This document shows positions 45,660 through 54,849 of a stretch of DNA of 64,000 nucleotides, in pieces. The notes beneath the pieces are model-generated. The model searched no databases. It had not been told where the DNA came from and saw only the letters and a program-made list of their open reading frames with translations. A program made the translations under genes and the position numbers. Numbering within the stretch: the first letter of the stretch is position 1; every line of letters begins with the position of its first letter. Source of the stretch: Pedobacter sp. (GTDB taxonomy: Bacteria; Bacteroidota; Bacteroidia; Sphingobacteriales; Sphingobacteriaceae); contig JAVHXV010000001.1 in the NCBI GenBank assembly GCA_031119475.1, forward strand, positions 947,340 through 1,011,339, given 5' to 3'.

Positions 45660-46619
45660 TCATAAATACTTTTCGAGCCAGCGCCACATCTGCTGATAGA
45701 AATCCAGGCAGCTGGTATGTTGTAGATCGGGATAAAATTTCAGTTCTTTCTTTCCCTTGATCTGGTCATATACAGATTTTATGGTATCGAAAGGACAAAC
45801 TTTATCCATTCCGCCACCGCTGATCAAGGTAGGTGCACGTAGGCCAGACACAAGCTGATACGGGTCGAAATAAGCCAATGTTTCCCTTGCCGACCTATTG
45901 TTCTGCTTTGCCTGATCTAACAGTTGCTTCACGAGTGAACCCTCGGTTTTTGCGGCCAAATTGATGTTGCATAGAAAAGGCAGGTGTGCCACAACAGTTT
46001 TGACCCGACTATCTAGAGATGCAACAGCAAGAGATATACCTCCACCTTGGCTGGTGCCTACCAAGGCAATCCGATTGGAATCCAAATCCTTACGTGTGTA
46101 AATGTAATCGATTGCGCGCATCACATCAGCATAGGCGCCTCGATAGTAGGCACTATCTGGCTGTACGAGGTTTCCTGTCAGCTTATTGCCGTTAATTTTA
46201 TAAAATTCAGCGGATTCCCCCTGTCCACGTGGGAAAACCTGAAGTACAGCATAGCCCCGTTGGCATTCTGAAAGCATGACGCCCTGTTGCTGGCCGCCAA
46301 ATCCCGGGGTAGTGATCACAACTGGCCATGGATGGTTTCTTTTGGTTTCACCCTGGATGGGGATGGCCAACAAGGCAACGAACTTTACCTTGTTTAGGCC
46401 CTGTAAAATGATTTTAAAGGTATGATAGGGCAAGGCCTCTGTTCGTGCAATAACTTTCGCCTGGATGGGCACCTGGTCAAGCGCCAGCCGGGTCTGTTGC
46501 CAAAACTGTATGATTGAACGCTCTTTGACCGTTTCGGCAAATGAGGGATGGCCCATAACTGCCGTATCAGCTGAAATCAACAGGATAAGCAACAAAAGTA
46601 TTTTGATTGGCTCTTTCAT
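45660..46619 (-). CDS. Exported CE7/acetyl-xylan-esterase-like alpha/beta hydrolase
   Basis: A 319-residue exported esterase (leader MKEPIKILLLLILLISADTA). It has the CE7 motifs RGQG (131-134) and GTSQGGG with nucleophile Ser190, an acidic loop GGGMDKVCPFDT (near 275) and His301 in LQHTSC, where CE7 enzymes usually have His-Glu. It should remove acetyl groups from short oligosaccharides. It sits between the D-2-hydroxyacid dehydrogenase and a propeller gene in the same operon, in keeping with an acetylated substrate. Confidence 0.85.
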   Translation of the reverse strand: MKEPIKILLLLILLISADTAVMGHPSFAETVKERSIIQFWQQTRLALDQVPIQAKVIARTEALPYHTFKIILQGLNKVKFVALLAIPIQGETKRNHPWPVVITTPGFGGQQQGVMLSECQRGYAVLQVFPRGQGESAEFYKINGNKLTGNLVQPDSAYYRGAYADVMRAIDYIYTRKDLDSNRIALVGTSQGGGISLAVASLDSRVKTVVAHLPFLCNINLAAKTEGSLVKQLLDQAKQNNRSARETLAYFDPYQLVSGLRAPTLISGGGMDKVCPFDTIKSVYDQIKGKKELKFYPDLQHTSCLDFYQQMWRWLEKYL

Positions 46620-46623
46620 CTGG

Positions 46624-47631
46624 TCAACTGACTAATGCTGCTCCACTCAAAACATTCAGCAATGGCTGATTTTTTTGTAGCCTGATCAGGTTCTGATAAA
46701 AAATATCCCATACCCGAGCCAAAAACATCGGACTGGCACTGGAGCCAGAGATATGCGGGGTAAAAATAACATTTTGAAGTTGCCACAAAGGATGGCCATG
46801 TGGCATGGGATAATGATAATGTGTATCTAGTGCTGCACCGGCAATCTGGTTTTGTTGAAGGGTTTGTATCAGTGCATTTTCTTGTATGAGCGGTCCGCGT
46901 GCAGGATTGAGGATAAAAGCTGTCTTTTTTAATAAACCCAATTCCTTTCCACCAATGATACCTTCATTTTCCGCAGTTTGTGGCATGGCCAAAATCAGGA
47001 AATCTAGGTCTTTTAAGAAATCTTCTTTTTCATCAGATATAAATATTCGGTCGGGCAATGTTCCTTTTGGATCGCCTGTTCCTGCAACACAGTAGTTATG
47101 ATCTCGTGAGGCGATGCCATTACGGGTCATCACATGGACTTTCATACCCATCGCCTTGGCCAATCGGGCCGTTTCCCTGCCAATCCCACCATAGCCCCAA
47201 ATGCCGACCACGCTGCCACGAATTTCACGCTGAAAACGTGCTGACCGGTCCCAGACCTCTGCATCTTGGTTACGGTGAAGCTGACGGGCATCGCGTGCCA
47301 AATTCACCATCATGGCCATATTCCACTCGGCAATGGGCACATCAAATACCCCCAATGCATTGCAACAGGTTATTCCACGCGCAGCAAAACCTTTGTCTAC
47401 CAATTGGGTAAATCCGGCTGAAGCAATCTGGAGATAACGCAGATTTTTCATCTCTGAATGGTTTTCTGGTGGAAAAGTACATAAAAGTGCATCCGCATCT
47501 GCGATCCAATCAACAGGCAATGGCCTTACCTTCTCTTCGGGCTGATCTACAATTTTGATGGTGATATCTGGCAATGCTTTAATGGCCTGCAAAATTGGCT
47601 CGTAAACCGGAAGATCGATGATTACTTTCAT
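46624..47631 (-). CDS. D-2-hydroxyacid dehydrogenase
   Basis: A 335-residue NAD(P)-dependent dehydrogenase interconverting 2-keto acids and D-2-hydroxy acids. The substrate domain flanks a Rossmann domain with GIWGYGGIGRETARLAKAMG. Catalytic Arg lies in LNPARGPLIQ and catalytic His in IFTPHISGSS. The usual intervening Glu is in the segment between them, which I did not place exactly. It lies 3 nt from the enolase-superfamily gene and 4 nt from the CE7 gene. It may reduce the keto acid or aldehyde acid formed after aldol cleavage (inference). Confidence 0.9.
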   Translation of the reverse strand: MKVIIDLPVYEPILQAIKALPDITIKIVDQPEEKVRPLPVDWIADADALLCTFPPENHSEMKNLRYLQIASAGFTQLVDKGFAARGITCCNALGVFDVPIAEWNMAMMVNLARDARQLHRNQDAEVWDRSARFQREIRGSVVGIWGYGGIGRETARLAKAMGMKVHVMTRNGIASRDHNYCVAGTGDPKGTLPDRIFISDEKEDFLKDLDFLILAMPQTAENEGIIGGKELGLLKKTAFILNPARGPLIQENALIQTLQQNQIAGAALDTHYHYPMPHGHPLWQLQNVIFTPHISGSSASPMFLARVWDIFYQNLIRLQKNQPLLNVLSGAALVS

Positions 47632-47634
47632 GGG

Positions 47635-48882
47635 CTATGTGGTTAAGATCTTTCCAGGAACGCTATTGAATTCACCAGATCCGGGGACGAACGGAAAACG
47701 ATCGATGGTACTTTTACTGAGCGTAATGCCCAATCCAGGTTTTTCTGGCGGAAGCATAGAGCCATCCTTCATCTGGATGCTCTCGCCGATCAGTTCGCTA
47801 TGCAATGGGCCATAAGCTGGTGCCACTTCTAAAATGGTCGTATTGGGACAGGCGAAACCACAATGGATGTTCTGCATTTGAGATGCACCTGCACCCCAGG
47901 CATGTGGCGCAATTTTACGGCCAGTCTGATGCAATAGCGACGCAACTTTCATAAACTGGTCTAAACCAGCCGTAAATGAAGCGTCAGGTTGACCAATATG
48001 AAAACTCTGCTGATCAATAAACACCTGCCATTCACACAGTGCGGTTAAGCATTCGCCACCGGCAATTGGTGTGGTCGTCTGTTTACAAAGCTCGCTATAC
48101 CAATCTGGACGTGTATAATGGAGCGGTTCTTCTAAAAAGAACAGGTCATAAGGTTCGAGTGACTTTGCCACTGCGGTAGCAGTTGTCAAATCCCATGTTG
48201 CAGAGGTATTGCCCATGTGCGCATCCAACATCAACCTAAGCGATGGCCCAAATTGCTCACGGATGTAGGCAACTTTTGCCGATTCGAAATCTGCAGCTGC
48301 CTGGGGTTCTGCCAATACGCTAAAACCTTTTTGTTTGTCGTATGAGCCTGCCCCAACTTTTACGCCTGAAAAGCCTAAGGATTGATAAAAACTGATTTTT
48401 TCTGCTAGCTTGGCAATGGGATAATTGCTCGGGCCACCGGTAGCATAGCAGGGCAGCTGATGATGATAAGGTTCTGTAGCTGTGGAAGAAAAAGCACTTG
48501 CCCACTCCCTTTGCAACAGTTTCCAGACGGGAAGTCCCTCCTGTTTTCCTTTTAGGTCCCACAAGGCAGCTTCAATACCGCACAAAACAATGGCCCCAAG
48601 CCCTACCCTACACCAAAAATTTCCGCTATGGTACATCCTTTCCCAGAGCAAGGGAATATCATCTACGGAATTTCCCAGCAAAATCGGCTTAAAAAATTCA
48701 ACGATGGCGGGAACAGATTCCGGCAAAAAATAACCTGCATACGTCTCTCCAATACCGGTAAGGCCACTGTCGGTCAAAATTTCTATAAATGCTGCACTCC
48801 TCAGCTTTCTGGCTTCTGACAGATACGGATCATGTGTACACGGCCCTGTCAACAATATGGTTTTAACGTCGGTTATTTTCAT
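47635..48882 (-). CDS. Enolase-superfamily (mandelate racemase/muconate lactonizing type) sugar-acid dehydratase
   Basis: A 415-residue Mg2+-dependent enzyme. The capping domain (1-130) precedes the barrel with Lys175 (VKVGAG), metal ligands Asp220 (LMLDAHMG), Glu251 (FLEEPLH) and Glu277 (AGGECL), and the His327-Asp300 dyad (PHAWGAG and GQPDAS). This is the acid-sugar dehydratase layout of the mandelate-racemase subgroup, so conversion of an aldonate to a 2-keto-3-deoxy acid is the likely reaction; the exact sugar acid is unknown. It is the first gene of the operon that ends with the large propeller at 38273. Confidence 0.9.
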   Translation of the reverse strand: MKITDVKTILLTGPCTHDPYLSEARKLRSAAFIEILTDSGLTGIGETYAGYFLPESVPAIVEFFKPILLGNSVDDIPLLWERMYHSGNFWCRVGLGAIVLCGIEAALWDLKGKQEGLPVWKLLQREWASAFSSTATEPYHHQLPCYATGGPSNYPIAKLAEKISFYQSLGFSGVKVGAGSYDKQKGFSVLAEPQAAADFESAKVAYIREQFGPSLRLMLDAHMGNTSATWDLTTATAVAKSLEPYDLFFLEEPLHYTRPDWYSELCKQTTTPIAGGECLTALCEWQVFIDQQSFHIGQPDASFTAGLDQFMKVASLLHQTGRKIAPHAWGAGASQMQNIHCGFACPNTTILEVAPAYGPLHSELIGESIQMKDGSMLPPEKPGLGITLSKSTIDRFPFVPGSGEFNSVPGKILTT

Positions 48883-48910
48883 TTACAAAGCATTGGTAAG
48901 CAAAGCAAAT

Positions 48911-48918
48911 CAAAGCTA
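48911..48918 (-). promoter_or_regulatory. Putative -7 element for the enolase-superfamily operon
   Basis: On the minus strand TAGCTTTG matches TAnnTTTG, 28 bp before the start at 48882. No clear -33 box is seen. Confidence 0.35.
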
Positions 48919-48949
48919 AAATAACAGTCCCTCATGTTATAATACTTTC

Positions 48950-49200
48950 CTGTGGATTGCTAGTATTTTTTTATTGGATAGAGTCGGGAAGACGGGAAGA
49001 CGGAAGATAAAGTCCAAGAGTCCGGAAGTCCAAGAGTCCAAAAGTCGGGAAGACAGAAAATAAAGTCCAAGAGTCCAAAAGTCCAAGAGTCCATTTCCTG
49101 TGCATAAGCTAAGAACTACCAACTGCGCCGCAGGCATCACTTCGGGATAAACTGCCAACTGTGAACTATGGACTTCTGGACTCTTGGACTCTAGGCTATC
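48950..49200. repeat. Mosaic of AGTCCAAGAGTCC words in a divergent spacer
   Basis: The 414-bp spacer between divergent genes (48882 and 49297) holds GGGAAGACGGGAAGACGG (48988-49005), about nine AGTCCAAGAGTCCGGAAGTCC-type units (49010-49092), CTAAGAACTACCAACTGCGCC words (49110-49160) and GGACTTCTGGACTCTTGGAC in the opposite sense (49170-49190). About 95 bp (49201-49296) of unique sequence, including TTTAGTaatcaACTAAA, precede the plus-strand gene. Confidence 0.8.
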
Positions 49201-49296
49201 AATTAAAACCTGAAAAATCGTATCACAATTCGAAATGAAATAAACAGGTTATCAGAGAGATATGCTTTAGTTTAGTAATCAACTAAAACATACACA

Positions 49297-50703
49297 ATGA
49301 CTGGAAATCCAAATAAGAACGAACAATCAAGAAGAAAATTCCTTCAAAAGGCGGCAGTACTTGCTGCATTGACCCAAGTAAAGCTATCTACGGCCAGCGC
49401 GGCAAAACCGGAGGAGCAATCGTTCAAGCTGCCCGATTCGCCCATCGGCAAGAATATACCTGAAACCATTGCGGCCGACGGCCATCTCCGCTTAAGCTTT
49501 GATGAAGAAAGAATGGTACTGCCCAAAGGACTTCAACCATCCATGCTCATTACCAAAACCGGAGCCATCGTTATACAGGCCCAACAACCAGAAAAACCAC
49601 ATCCTTCGAACAGGATGACCTACCCACATGCCATGGAAACCGTGATTTCTAGGGACAATGCAAAAACCTGGACTAAACTCCCTCTTAAACCTGGAGAAAA
49701 TGGCCTCAATATGGAGGGTGGGGCCATCCAATTGAAAAATGGCAAGATTATCGCTTTGGATACCTATATCACGCCAGGCAAAAATGGCAACGAGGGATTT
49801 GGACAGCTTTATACCTCATCAGACGATTGGCAAACGTTAGTAGGACCCGTTGACATTCCTTTTGACATCCCAAACACAGATTTTTATTCTTCCAAAGACG
49901 ATGGTGGGCGCCCACATGAAGCAGAACGCCTCCACCGGCGCATACTCGAATTGCCAAATGGCGACCTATTGACCACCTATTATGGCCACATGGTTGGCGA
50001 TAAAGCCCCGGCACAATACATGCCCAGCATGATGAAGACCCGCGTGATGCTGTTGCGCTCTACTGATCAGGGCAAATCATGGAAACGTGTGTCGACCATT
50101 GCCGTTGACCCTAAAATCGGAACCGAGGGATTTGGCGAACCGGTGCTTGCCCACATCAGCAAAGGACCAAAAGCAGGCCGATTGATCTGTTTCATGCGCA
50201 CAGGTAGGGAATTGCGTGAAGCGATATCAGACAATGGCGGCAAAAGTTGGACACCGCATCGCGCTAAGGTTTTTGCGGGGATCGATATCTATCGCACTGA
50301 ACTTTGGGTAGACTGGCTGCGCAACTTTAAGGATTTTAAAGGCAAACTGCTTGATGAAAATAATCCAGAGGAATTAAAGGGCGCAGTTGTTGATCCGGAT
50401 CTTTTGGAACTCCGCAGCGGACTATTGGTCTGTACATTTGGTGTGCGTATACCCCAAAAATTATGTTGGCATCACCCCGAGCATTCCTGGAACGGCAGCT
50501 ACCTGGCCATTAGCCAAGATCATGGACAAACCTGGCCAAACGTGGTGAGGTTAACCTCGGGCGTATTGACCACGCACTATACGGCGATTGAAGAAACGCT
50601 GACCGATAACCGGATCTTTATCGCCTATGACCTGGGTGGTTGGGCAAAGGGAATGAACAGGGATGTGGTGGGCCGCTTTTTGGACATCAAAGTTAAAAGC
50701 TAA
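49297..50703 (+). CDS. Tat-exported BNR/sialidase-like propeller, paralogue B (opposite strand)
   Basis: A 468-residue protein with a twin-arginine leader (SRRKFLQKAAVLAALTQV). Asp boxes SRDNAKTWTK, STDQGKSWKR, SDNGGKSWTP and SQDHGQTWPN mark the propeller. It parallels the 42464 protein over its whole length, including GLQPSML, NMEGGAIQLKNGKI, RRILELPNGDLLTTYYG and the late FGVRIP. It is the only island gene on the plus strand, divergent from the enolase operon and convergent (9 bp) with the next propeller gene, so it has its own promoter or has been inverted. Substrate unknown; no N-terminal FRIP motif. Confidence 0.82.
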   Translation: MTGNPNKNEQSRRKFLQKAAVLAALTQVKLSTASAAKPEEQSFKLPDSPIGKNIPETIAADGHLRLSFDEERMVLPKGLQPSMLITKTGAIVIQAQQPEKPHPSNRMTYPHAMETVISRDNAKTWTKLPLKPGENGLNMEGGAIQLKNGKIIALDTYITPGKNGNEGFGQLYTSSDDWQTLVGPVDIPFDIPNTDFYSSKDDGGRPHEAERLHRRILELPNGDLLTTYYGHMVGDKAPAQYMPSMMKTRVMLLRSTDQGKSWKRVSTIAVDPKIGTEGFGEPVLAHISKGPKAGRLICFMRTGRELREAISDNGGKSWTPHRAKVFAGIDIYRTELWVDWLRNFKDFKGKLLDENNPEELKGAVVDPDLLELRSGLLVCTFGVRIPQKLCWHHPEHSWNGSYLAISQDHGQTWPNVVRLTSGVLTTHYTAIEETLTDNRIFIAYDLGGWAKGMNRDVVGRFLDIKVKS

Positions 50704-50712
50704 TCTACCGCC

Positions 50713-52092
50713 TTATTTTTTGTTGACCTGGATTTCCCTGACCATTACTGCCTTTCTTAACGCTCCGGAAGTAGTTGGATACGCAAAATCAGTATAGATT
50801 AATAGGAAGCGATCTTTTCCAATCGGAAGTAGGCTTGTATAACCATCTGATACAGTTGCCGTATTGCCATTTTGTTCCCTTACGATTGCATTTTCATCGT
50901 ATGGGAACATTTCAAATGCCTTGCTCCATACCATTCCATTTTTGACGGTGGAAAAGCGCAATTGTACGCCCGGCCTGCCGGATGACATGACCAACACCCC
51001 ATTTTCAAGTTGTAGCAAATTAGGAAGTACGCCGCTTGCAGCTATGGCAGCAGGAACGCTCCAGGTCTTACCTTCATCTGTAGAATAGCTGGCAAATAGC
51101 GGTCCATTGCCCATTCCATCGCTTGTTCTCATCACACAGAGGTAAGTGCCGTTAGATAAGATTTCAAATGCCGGTTCGGTAAAGCCCATTCTCTTTTTGC
51201 TGTGGATATCGGCAACTGTATCAATTGAATAGGGTATCCTTCCCTGTACTTTCCATGATTTGCCATTATCGGTAGATCGATAAAAGAAGACACCAGTTTT
51301 AGGCTCCGCAACACCATCTTTCCCGATCAATATACCTGGATAGATGCCTGCGATCAATGATTTATCTCTCGCCACCCGAATGTCGCCCCACCACAGCACA
51401 GGAAATAATCCCGACAAACTGTATCGTGCCGCATCAGGATCGGTCAGCTTGGCCACCTCATCTTCCCAGTTGGTTTCGCCCTTTTTTAACCGCTTTTGAA
51501 AAACACCCTGTCTATTTTCAGGTACTTCGCTCAAACGATAATAGGTTGTTGGCGCTTTGCGGTAATTATCGGCACCATAACCAACGGGCTTTGGCAATTG
51601 CAGCTCCTCAACCTTGATCGGTTTTGGGGTAACCACATCCAAAAAGTCGCCATTAGGTAATTTAAGCAAGCCCGTTTCATACACAGAGTCCTGGAGTTTC
51701 CACGTTTTCCCAAGATCAGTCGATGTGGCTACGCCGAAATTATTTTCGCCATAGGCCTCAATGGCGTCACGTGTCATGTTCCATTTTGCCTGTATCGTTC
51801 CATCAGGCTTAAATCCAATCTTTGCAAACTGAAAATACCCCCATTTTTCGGGCTTGGAAGCAATGCCGATAACCACAGGCGCTTTAAAATTGATCAGCAG
51901 GTTTGACATGCCCTGCTGTTGATAATCTACCTTTAGGGCATAACGGGCATCAACACCTACTTTGGGGACCAAGGGCTGTTGTTGATCTGGGCCTCCGTTC
52001 AGTTTAAAGGTATTTTGTGCCCCAGCTTGAATAAAAGTTAAGATGCAACTGATTGTAAGTATGGTTTTATTGAGTCGAAGGAAAATTGACAT
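50713..52092 (-). CDS. Exported BNR/sialidase-like propeller protein
   Basis: A 459-residue protein with a signal peptide ending near residue 26 (IQAGAQ). Asp boxes are STDLGKTWKL, STDNGKSWKV and STDEGKTWSV; other blades are degenerate. Distinct features are a long N-terminal beta region with DARYALKVDYQQQGMSNLL and the segment KKRMGFTEPAFEILSNGTYL, which carries a likely active-site Glu. It is less like the other propellers here and may bind or cleave a different linkage. It lies 10 nt downstream of the phytanoyl-CoA dioxygenase-like gene, in the same transcript. Confidence 0.78.
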   Translation of the reverse strand: MSIFLRLNKTILTISCILTFIQAGAQNTFKLNGGPDQQQPLVPKVGVDARYALKVDYQQQGMSNLLINFKAPVVIGIASKPEKWGYFQFAKIGFKPDGTIQAKWNMTRDAIEAYGENNFGVATSTDLGKTWKLQDSVYETGLLKLPNGDFLDVVTPKPIKVEELQLPKPVGYGADNYRKAPTTYYRLSEVPENRQGVFQKRLKKGETNWEDEVAKLTDPDAARYSLSGLFPVLWWGDIRVARDKSLIAGIYPGILIGKDGVAEPKTGVFFYRSTDNGKSWKVQGRIPYSIDTVADIHSKKRMGFTEPAFEILSNGTYLCVMRTSDGMGNGPLFASYSTDEGKTWSVPAAIAASGVLPNLLQLENGVLVMSSGRPGVQLRFSTVKNGMVWSKAFEMFPYDENAIVREQNGNTATVSDGYTSLLPIGKDRFLLIYTDFAYPTTSGALRKAVMVREIQVNKK

Positions 52093-52102
52093 AACGTTTT
52101 AA

Positions 52103-52858
52103 TTAAATCTTGCGCTGATCAGGTATATGTTGAGATTGGAGTAGCTGTTGATAGGCTGCTTTCGCCTGTAGATCTTCCTTGGCCGACTTCCCAAAATAGA
52201 TCAGTCCCAATGCTTTTCTTGAGCGTTGGCTCTTGTTGGCACCTGCCAGATGAACAGTTAGGGAATGATGTACCAATAGGTCGCCAGGCTCTGCAGAAAG
52301 GCTAACCAGGTTCTGCTCATCTTTAGGCAATCCAAAGTTGATGATGCCCTGTGAAAAACCTAAGGTCTGGGTCCTTCCATGCGGCCTCATTTCTCCACGG
52401 TGTGATCCTATCACATATTGTACGCAGCCATTATCTAAGTCAGCAGGTTCGAGTGCCATCCACATGGTGACGGCTACCGATGGATTGAGCATAAAATAAA
52501 ACCCATCCTGATGCGGTGGAGTAGCTTTCCCGATCAGTGGGGGCTTGTTGAAATACTCGAGTGTCTTTCCAACAACTTCATCGTCCAAAAGCCATTCGGC
52601 TATTGCCTTGAACTTTCCCTGTTTCAGGATACCATCGAAATAGGGATCATGTTTATGAATATCGATCAATTGCTTGAGCGTATCTTTGCTGGTTTCGCCT
52701 TCATAAAACACAGCTTCCCTGGGCATTGCAGGCACAACATCTTCAATGATACGATTGAAGTTTTTGCCGATCTCCGCCACCTCCGCCTTACTTAAAAAGT
52801 TTGGTATCCTGACAAATCCATCCCGTTCAAAATCTGATTTTATCTTGTTTAGGTTCAT
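52103..52858 (-). CDS. Phytanoyl-CoA dioxygenase (PhyH) family protein
   Basis: A 251-residue Fe(II)/2-oxoglutarate-dependent oxygenase-like protein. The metal facial triad is His116-x-Asp118 in PPHQDGFYF and a distal His (about 203) in SLTVHLAGANKSQRSR, with Arg (about 214) for 2-oxoglutarate. The ATG at 52858 is preferred; a GTG six codons upstream lies in a repeat word (CTGTGAAATCACCC). PhyH-type enzymes hydroxylate small molecules, and in sugar clusters they may open or modify unusual substituents such as methyl ethers (inference). It is the first gene of a two-gene operon. Confidence 0.88.
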   Translation of the reverse strand: MNLNKIKSDFERDGFVRIPNFLSKAEVAEIGKNFNRIIEDVVPAMPREAVFYEGETSKDTLKQLIDIHKHDPYFDGILKQGKFKAIAEWLLDDEVVGKTLEYFNKPPLIGKATPPHQDGFYFMLNPSVAVTMWMALEPADLDNGCVQYVIGSHRGEMRPHGRTQTLGFSQGIINFGLPKDEQNLVSLSAEPGDLLVHHSLTVHLAGANKSQRSRKALGLIYFGKSAKEDLQAKAAYQQLLQSQHIPDQRKI

Positions 52859-53064
52859 TTCTTTGGGTGATTTCACAGATTAGAATAGATTACACCGATT
52901 AAGTTCAAGGTACCTTCATTTAGCCACACATCGCTTGTCGCCTAGCGCTTTAACGATTTCTCACTTTATCAGAACTTTCTTCCTTCGCTGCTGATTTGAC
53001 TTTTAATGCAAAAGGACCCTGCGGGTCTTTTAACTTTTGACTTTTGACTTTTGACTTTTAACTT
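52859..53064. repeat. Spacer with repeat words and hairpin
   Basis: It carries a diverged ATTTCACAGATTAGAATAG word (52870-52892), CGCTTGTCGCCTAGCGC words (52930-52950), the hairpin element at 53001-53031 and a run of TTTGACTTTTGACTTTTAAC (53033-53065). No gene is seen. Confidence 0.65.
53001..53031 (-). terminator. Hairpin terminator after the aldo/keto reductase operon
   Basis: AAAAGGACCC (53010-53019) and GGGTCTTTT (53023-53031) form a stem with one bulged G and a TGC loop, with A/T runs on both sides. On the minus strand it lies 34 nt after the stop at 53065. It is one of three copies of a TTTTATGCCAAAGG-CCCTGCGGGGCTTTT-like element in the window. Confidence 0.65.
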
Positions 53065-54021
53065 TTAAACAAGCCATCCCATCCTTGACCAATTGGCGAG
53101 ATTGAGAAAGTCTGGGTCGGGAAAGCCCATATCATTTGCCATATTGACCATTTCTGGGGCTAAGGCATTTCCGTTTGCCGCATGGAGCGACTGATATAGG
53201 TATTCCAGCTTATCTATGCCTACCAAAACCGAAGCTACGGCATCGAAAGAAAGTGCGAATTTAGTAGCTAGTGCTGGTAAGTCTAATGCATCAGGGTTGA
53301 GCAGCTGCTGATAGTTTTGTATAAAATCTTCTACTGCCTTTAGGGCGGGATGCAGGTTTATCCCCCTATCGCTCAACAATCCCTTCATCAGTACCGAACG
53401 GATCACGATGGCGATGCCTTTGTCTGTCGCCAGGTCAAAATGCATCTTATGACGTTGGTCCATCAGGTTAAATGGCAACTGGATCACGTCCCAAACTCCT
53501 GAATGTATGGCTTTTTCAGTTTCTGAAGGCACATAGACCGATACGCCCGTTGCACGGATGAGCCCGTCAGCCTTAAACTTGGTCATGATCGCTGCTACCT
53601 CATCACTTTCTAGGATTTCCAGATCTGCCTGGTGCAACATAAACACATCGAGCCAATCGGTCTGCAACATTTTTAGGCTCTCCTGCAAAGACTGTTCGAT
53701 TGTTTTTTTTAGCTTCGGAGAGGCCATCAGTCGACCATCGCCTTCGCGGATATGCGTGCATTTTGAGCAGAGCACTACTTCGTGGCGCCTATTTTTAAAG
53801 GCATTGCCCATGATGCGCTCACTTTCGCCATATAGCCTGGCGGTATCAAAAAAATTGACCCCTTCGTCTATGGCGCAATGCAGGAGTTCGATGGCTTTTT
53901 GCTCAGACAGCATATCTCCTTCATCCTTAACGCCAATTCCATAGGGAATGCCTATTTCTACCCCTCCGAAAGCAATTTCGGAAACCTCAATTCCAGTTGA
54001 CCCCAATTTTCTGGTCTTCAT
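53065..54021 (-). CDS. Aldo/keto reductase
   Basis: A 318-residue AKR. Asp59 and Tyr64 lie in FFDTARLYGESE, Lys in VVLCSKCTH (near 86) and His in FMLHQADLE (near 130). The cofactor region near the end is SVLVGIDKLEYLYQS. It opens with RKLGSTGIEVSEIAFGGVEIG, as in sugar or steroid AKRs. It differs clearly from the AKR at 37119. It is last of the four-gene operon MFS - HEAT protein - HpaI aldolase - AKR. NAD(P)H-linked conversion of a sugar or aldehyde is likely. Confidence 0.9.
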   Translation of the reverse strand: MKTRKLGSTGIEVSEIAFGGVEIGIPYGIGVKDEGDMLSEQKAIELLHCAIDEGVNFFDTARLYGESERIMGNAFKNRRHEVVLCSKCTHIREGDGRLMASPKLKKTIEQSLQESLKMLQTDWLDVFMLHQADLEILESDEVAAIMTKFKADGLIRATGVSVYVPSETEKAIHSGVWDVIQLPFNLMDQRHKMHFDLATDKGIAIVIRSVLMKGLLSDRGINLHPALKAVEDFIQNYQQLLNPDALDLPALATKFALSFDAVASVLVGIDKLEYLYQSLHAANGNALAPEMVNMANDMGFPDPDFLNLANWSRMGWLV

Positions 54022-54027
54022 GCTATT

Positions 54028-54843
54028 TTAATAGGGTTTGCCAGGATTTATGCTAGTAGCTTTCGATTGCCCTGCCGATTGTTTGAAGCGGTCGACCAAC
54101 GAATTGCAATAGTTATTTAGGCCAACTACATCAGCACCGACATTCACAAAGGTATAGCCCATTTCAAGGAAACTTTCCAAGCTATCGATGCCACCAGAGG
54201 TAGCTGCGAACTTACCATGTTTGACGGCTACTTCTGCAACCAGTTTTCGGGCCTCGATCAGTTGTGGATGGTCCCATTGGCCCGGCGCACCGATGCCCTG
54301 ACTAAAATCTCCAGGTCCAAAAAACAACATGTCTACCCCATCTAGAGCTGCAATGGCATCAATATCTGGCAAAACTTCGGGATCTTCGATCTGGAGGACC
54401 ACAAACTTTTGTTGGTTCGAGTCTTTGAGGTAGTCGCCAAAATCCATTCTGGTGTAGGCGCCATCTGCGCTACCTGCATCAATTGCGCGTTTTCCTATCG
54501 GATGGAACCTGGTCATCTGCACCACTTGTTTGGCCTCTTCGAGGTTCATGATGTGTGGAACCAAGATTCCCGTGGCATCCATTTCCAAGGGTTTTACATA
54601 GCCACTGTAACTGCCACGGGGAACGCGTACCATGACATCAACATCGTGTACCTTAGCTGCCCAGATCTGCGAATTTAAGACCGACCAATCTTGTGCAAGG
54701 TGTTCCCTGTCGATCCAAAGGCAATCAAATCCCGACATGGCGGCAATTTCAGCTGCCTGGCCATCGCCAATGTTGACTTTTAAACAACTTGCCCGTTCTC
54801 CATTCCTTAATTTCCGCAACACGCGGCTTTCCCTCATTTTCAT
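54028..54843 (-). CDS. HpcH/HpaI family class II aldolase
   Basis: A 271-residue metal-dependent pyruvate aldolase. Typical residues are the catalytic His in WIDREHLAQD, Arg in VMVRVPRGSY, the Glu metal ligand in LQIEDPEVL and the Asp ligand in FGPGDFSQG. The family cleaves 2-keto-3-deoxy acids (for example 2-keto-3-deoxy-L-rhamnonate or 4-hydroxy-2-oxoheptanedioate) to pyruvate plus an aldehyde. Together with the enolase-superfamily dehydratase it suggests a non-phosphorylative sugar-acid route (inference). It lies 6 nt from genes on both sides. Confidence 0.9.
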   Translation of the reverse strand: MKMRESRVLRKLRNGERASCLKVNIGDGQAAEIAAMSGFDCLWIDREHLAQDWSVLNSQIWAAKVHDVDVMVRVPRGSYSGYVKPLEMDATGILVPHIMNLEEAKQVVQMTRFHPIGKRAIDAGSADGAYTRMDFGDYLKDSNQQKFVVLQIEDPEVLPDIDAIAALDGVDMLFFGPGDFSQGIGAPGQWDHPQLIEARKLVAEVAVKHGKFAATSGGIDSLESFLEMGYTFVNVGADVVGLNNYCNSLVDRFKQSAGQSKATSINPGKPY

Positions 54844-54849
54844 GATATT

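Noticed and set aside
52859..52876. GTG start for the PhyH-like gene
   Set aside because: The GTG lies in a repeat word (CTGTGAAATCACCC); the ATG at 52858 fits the family start.
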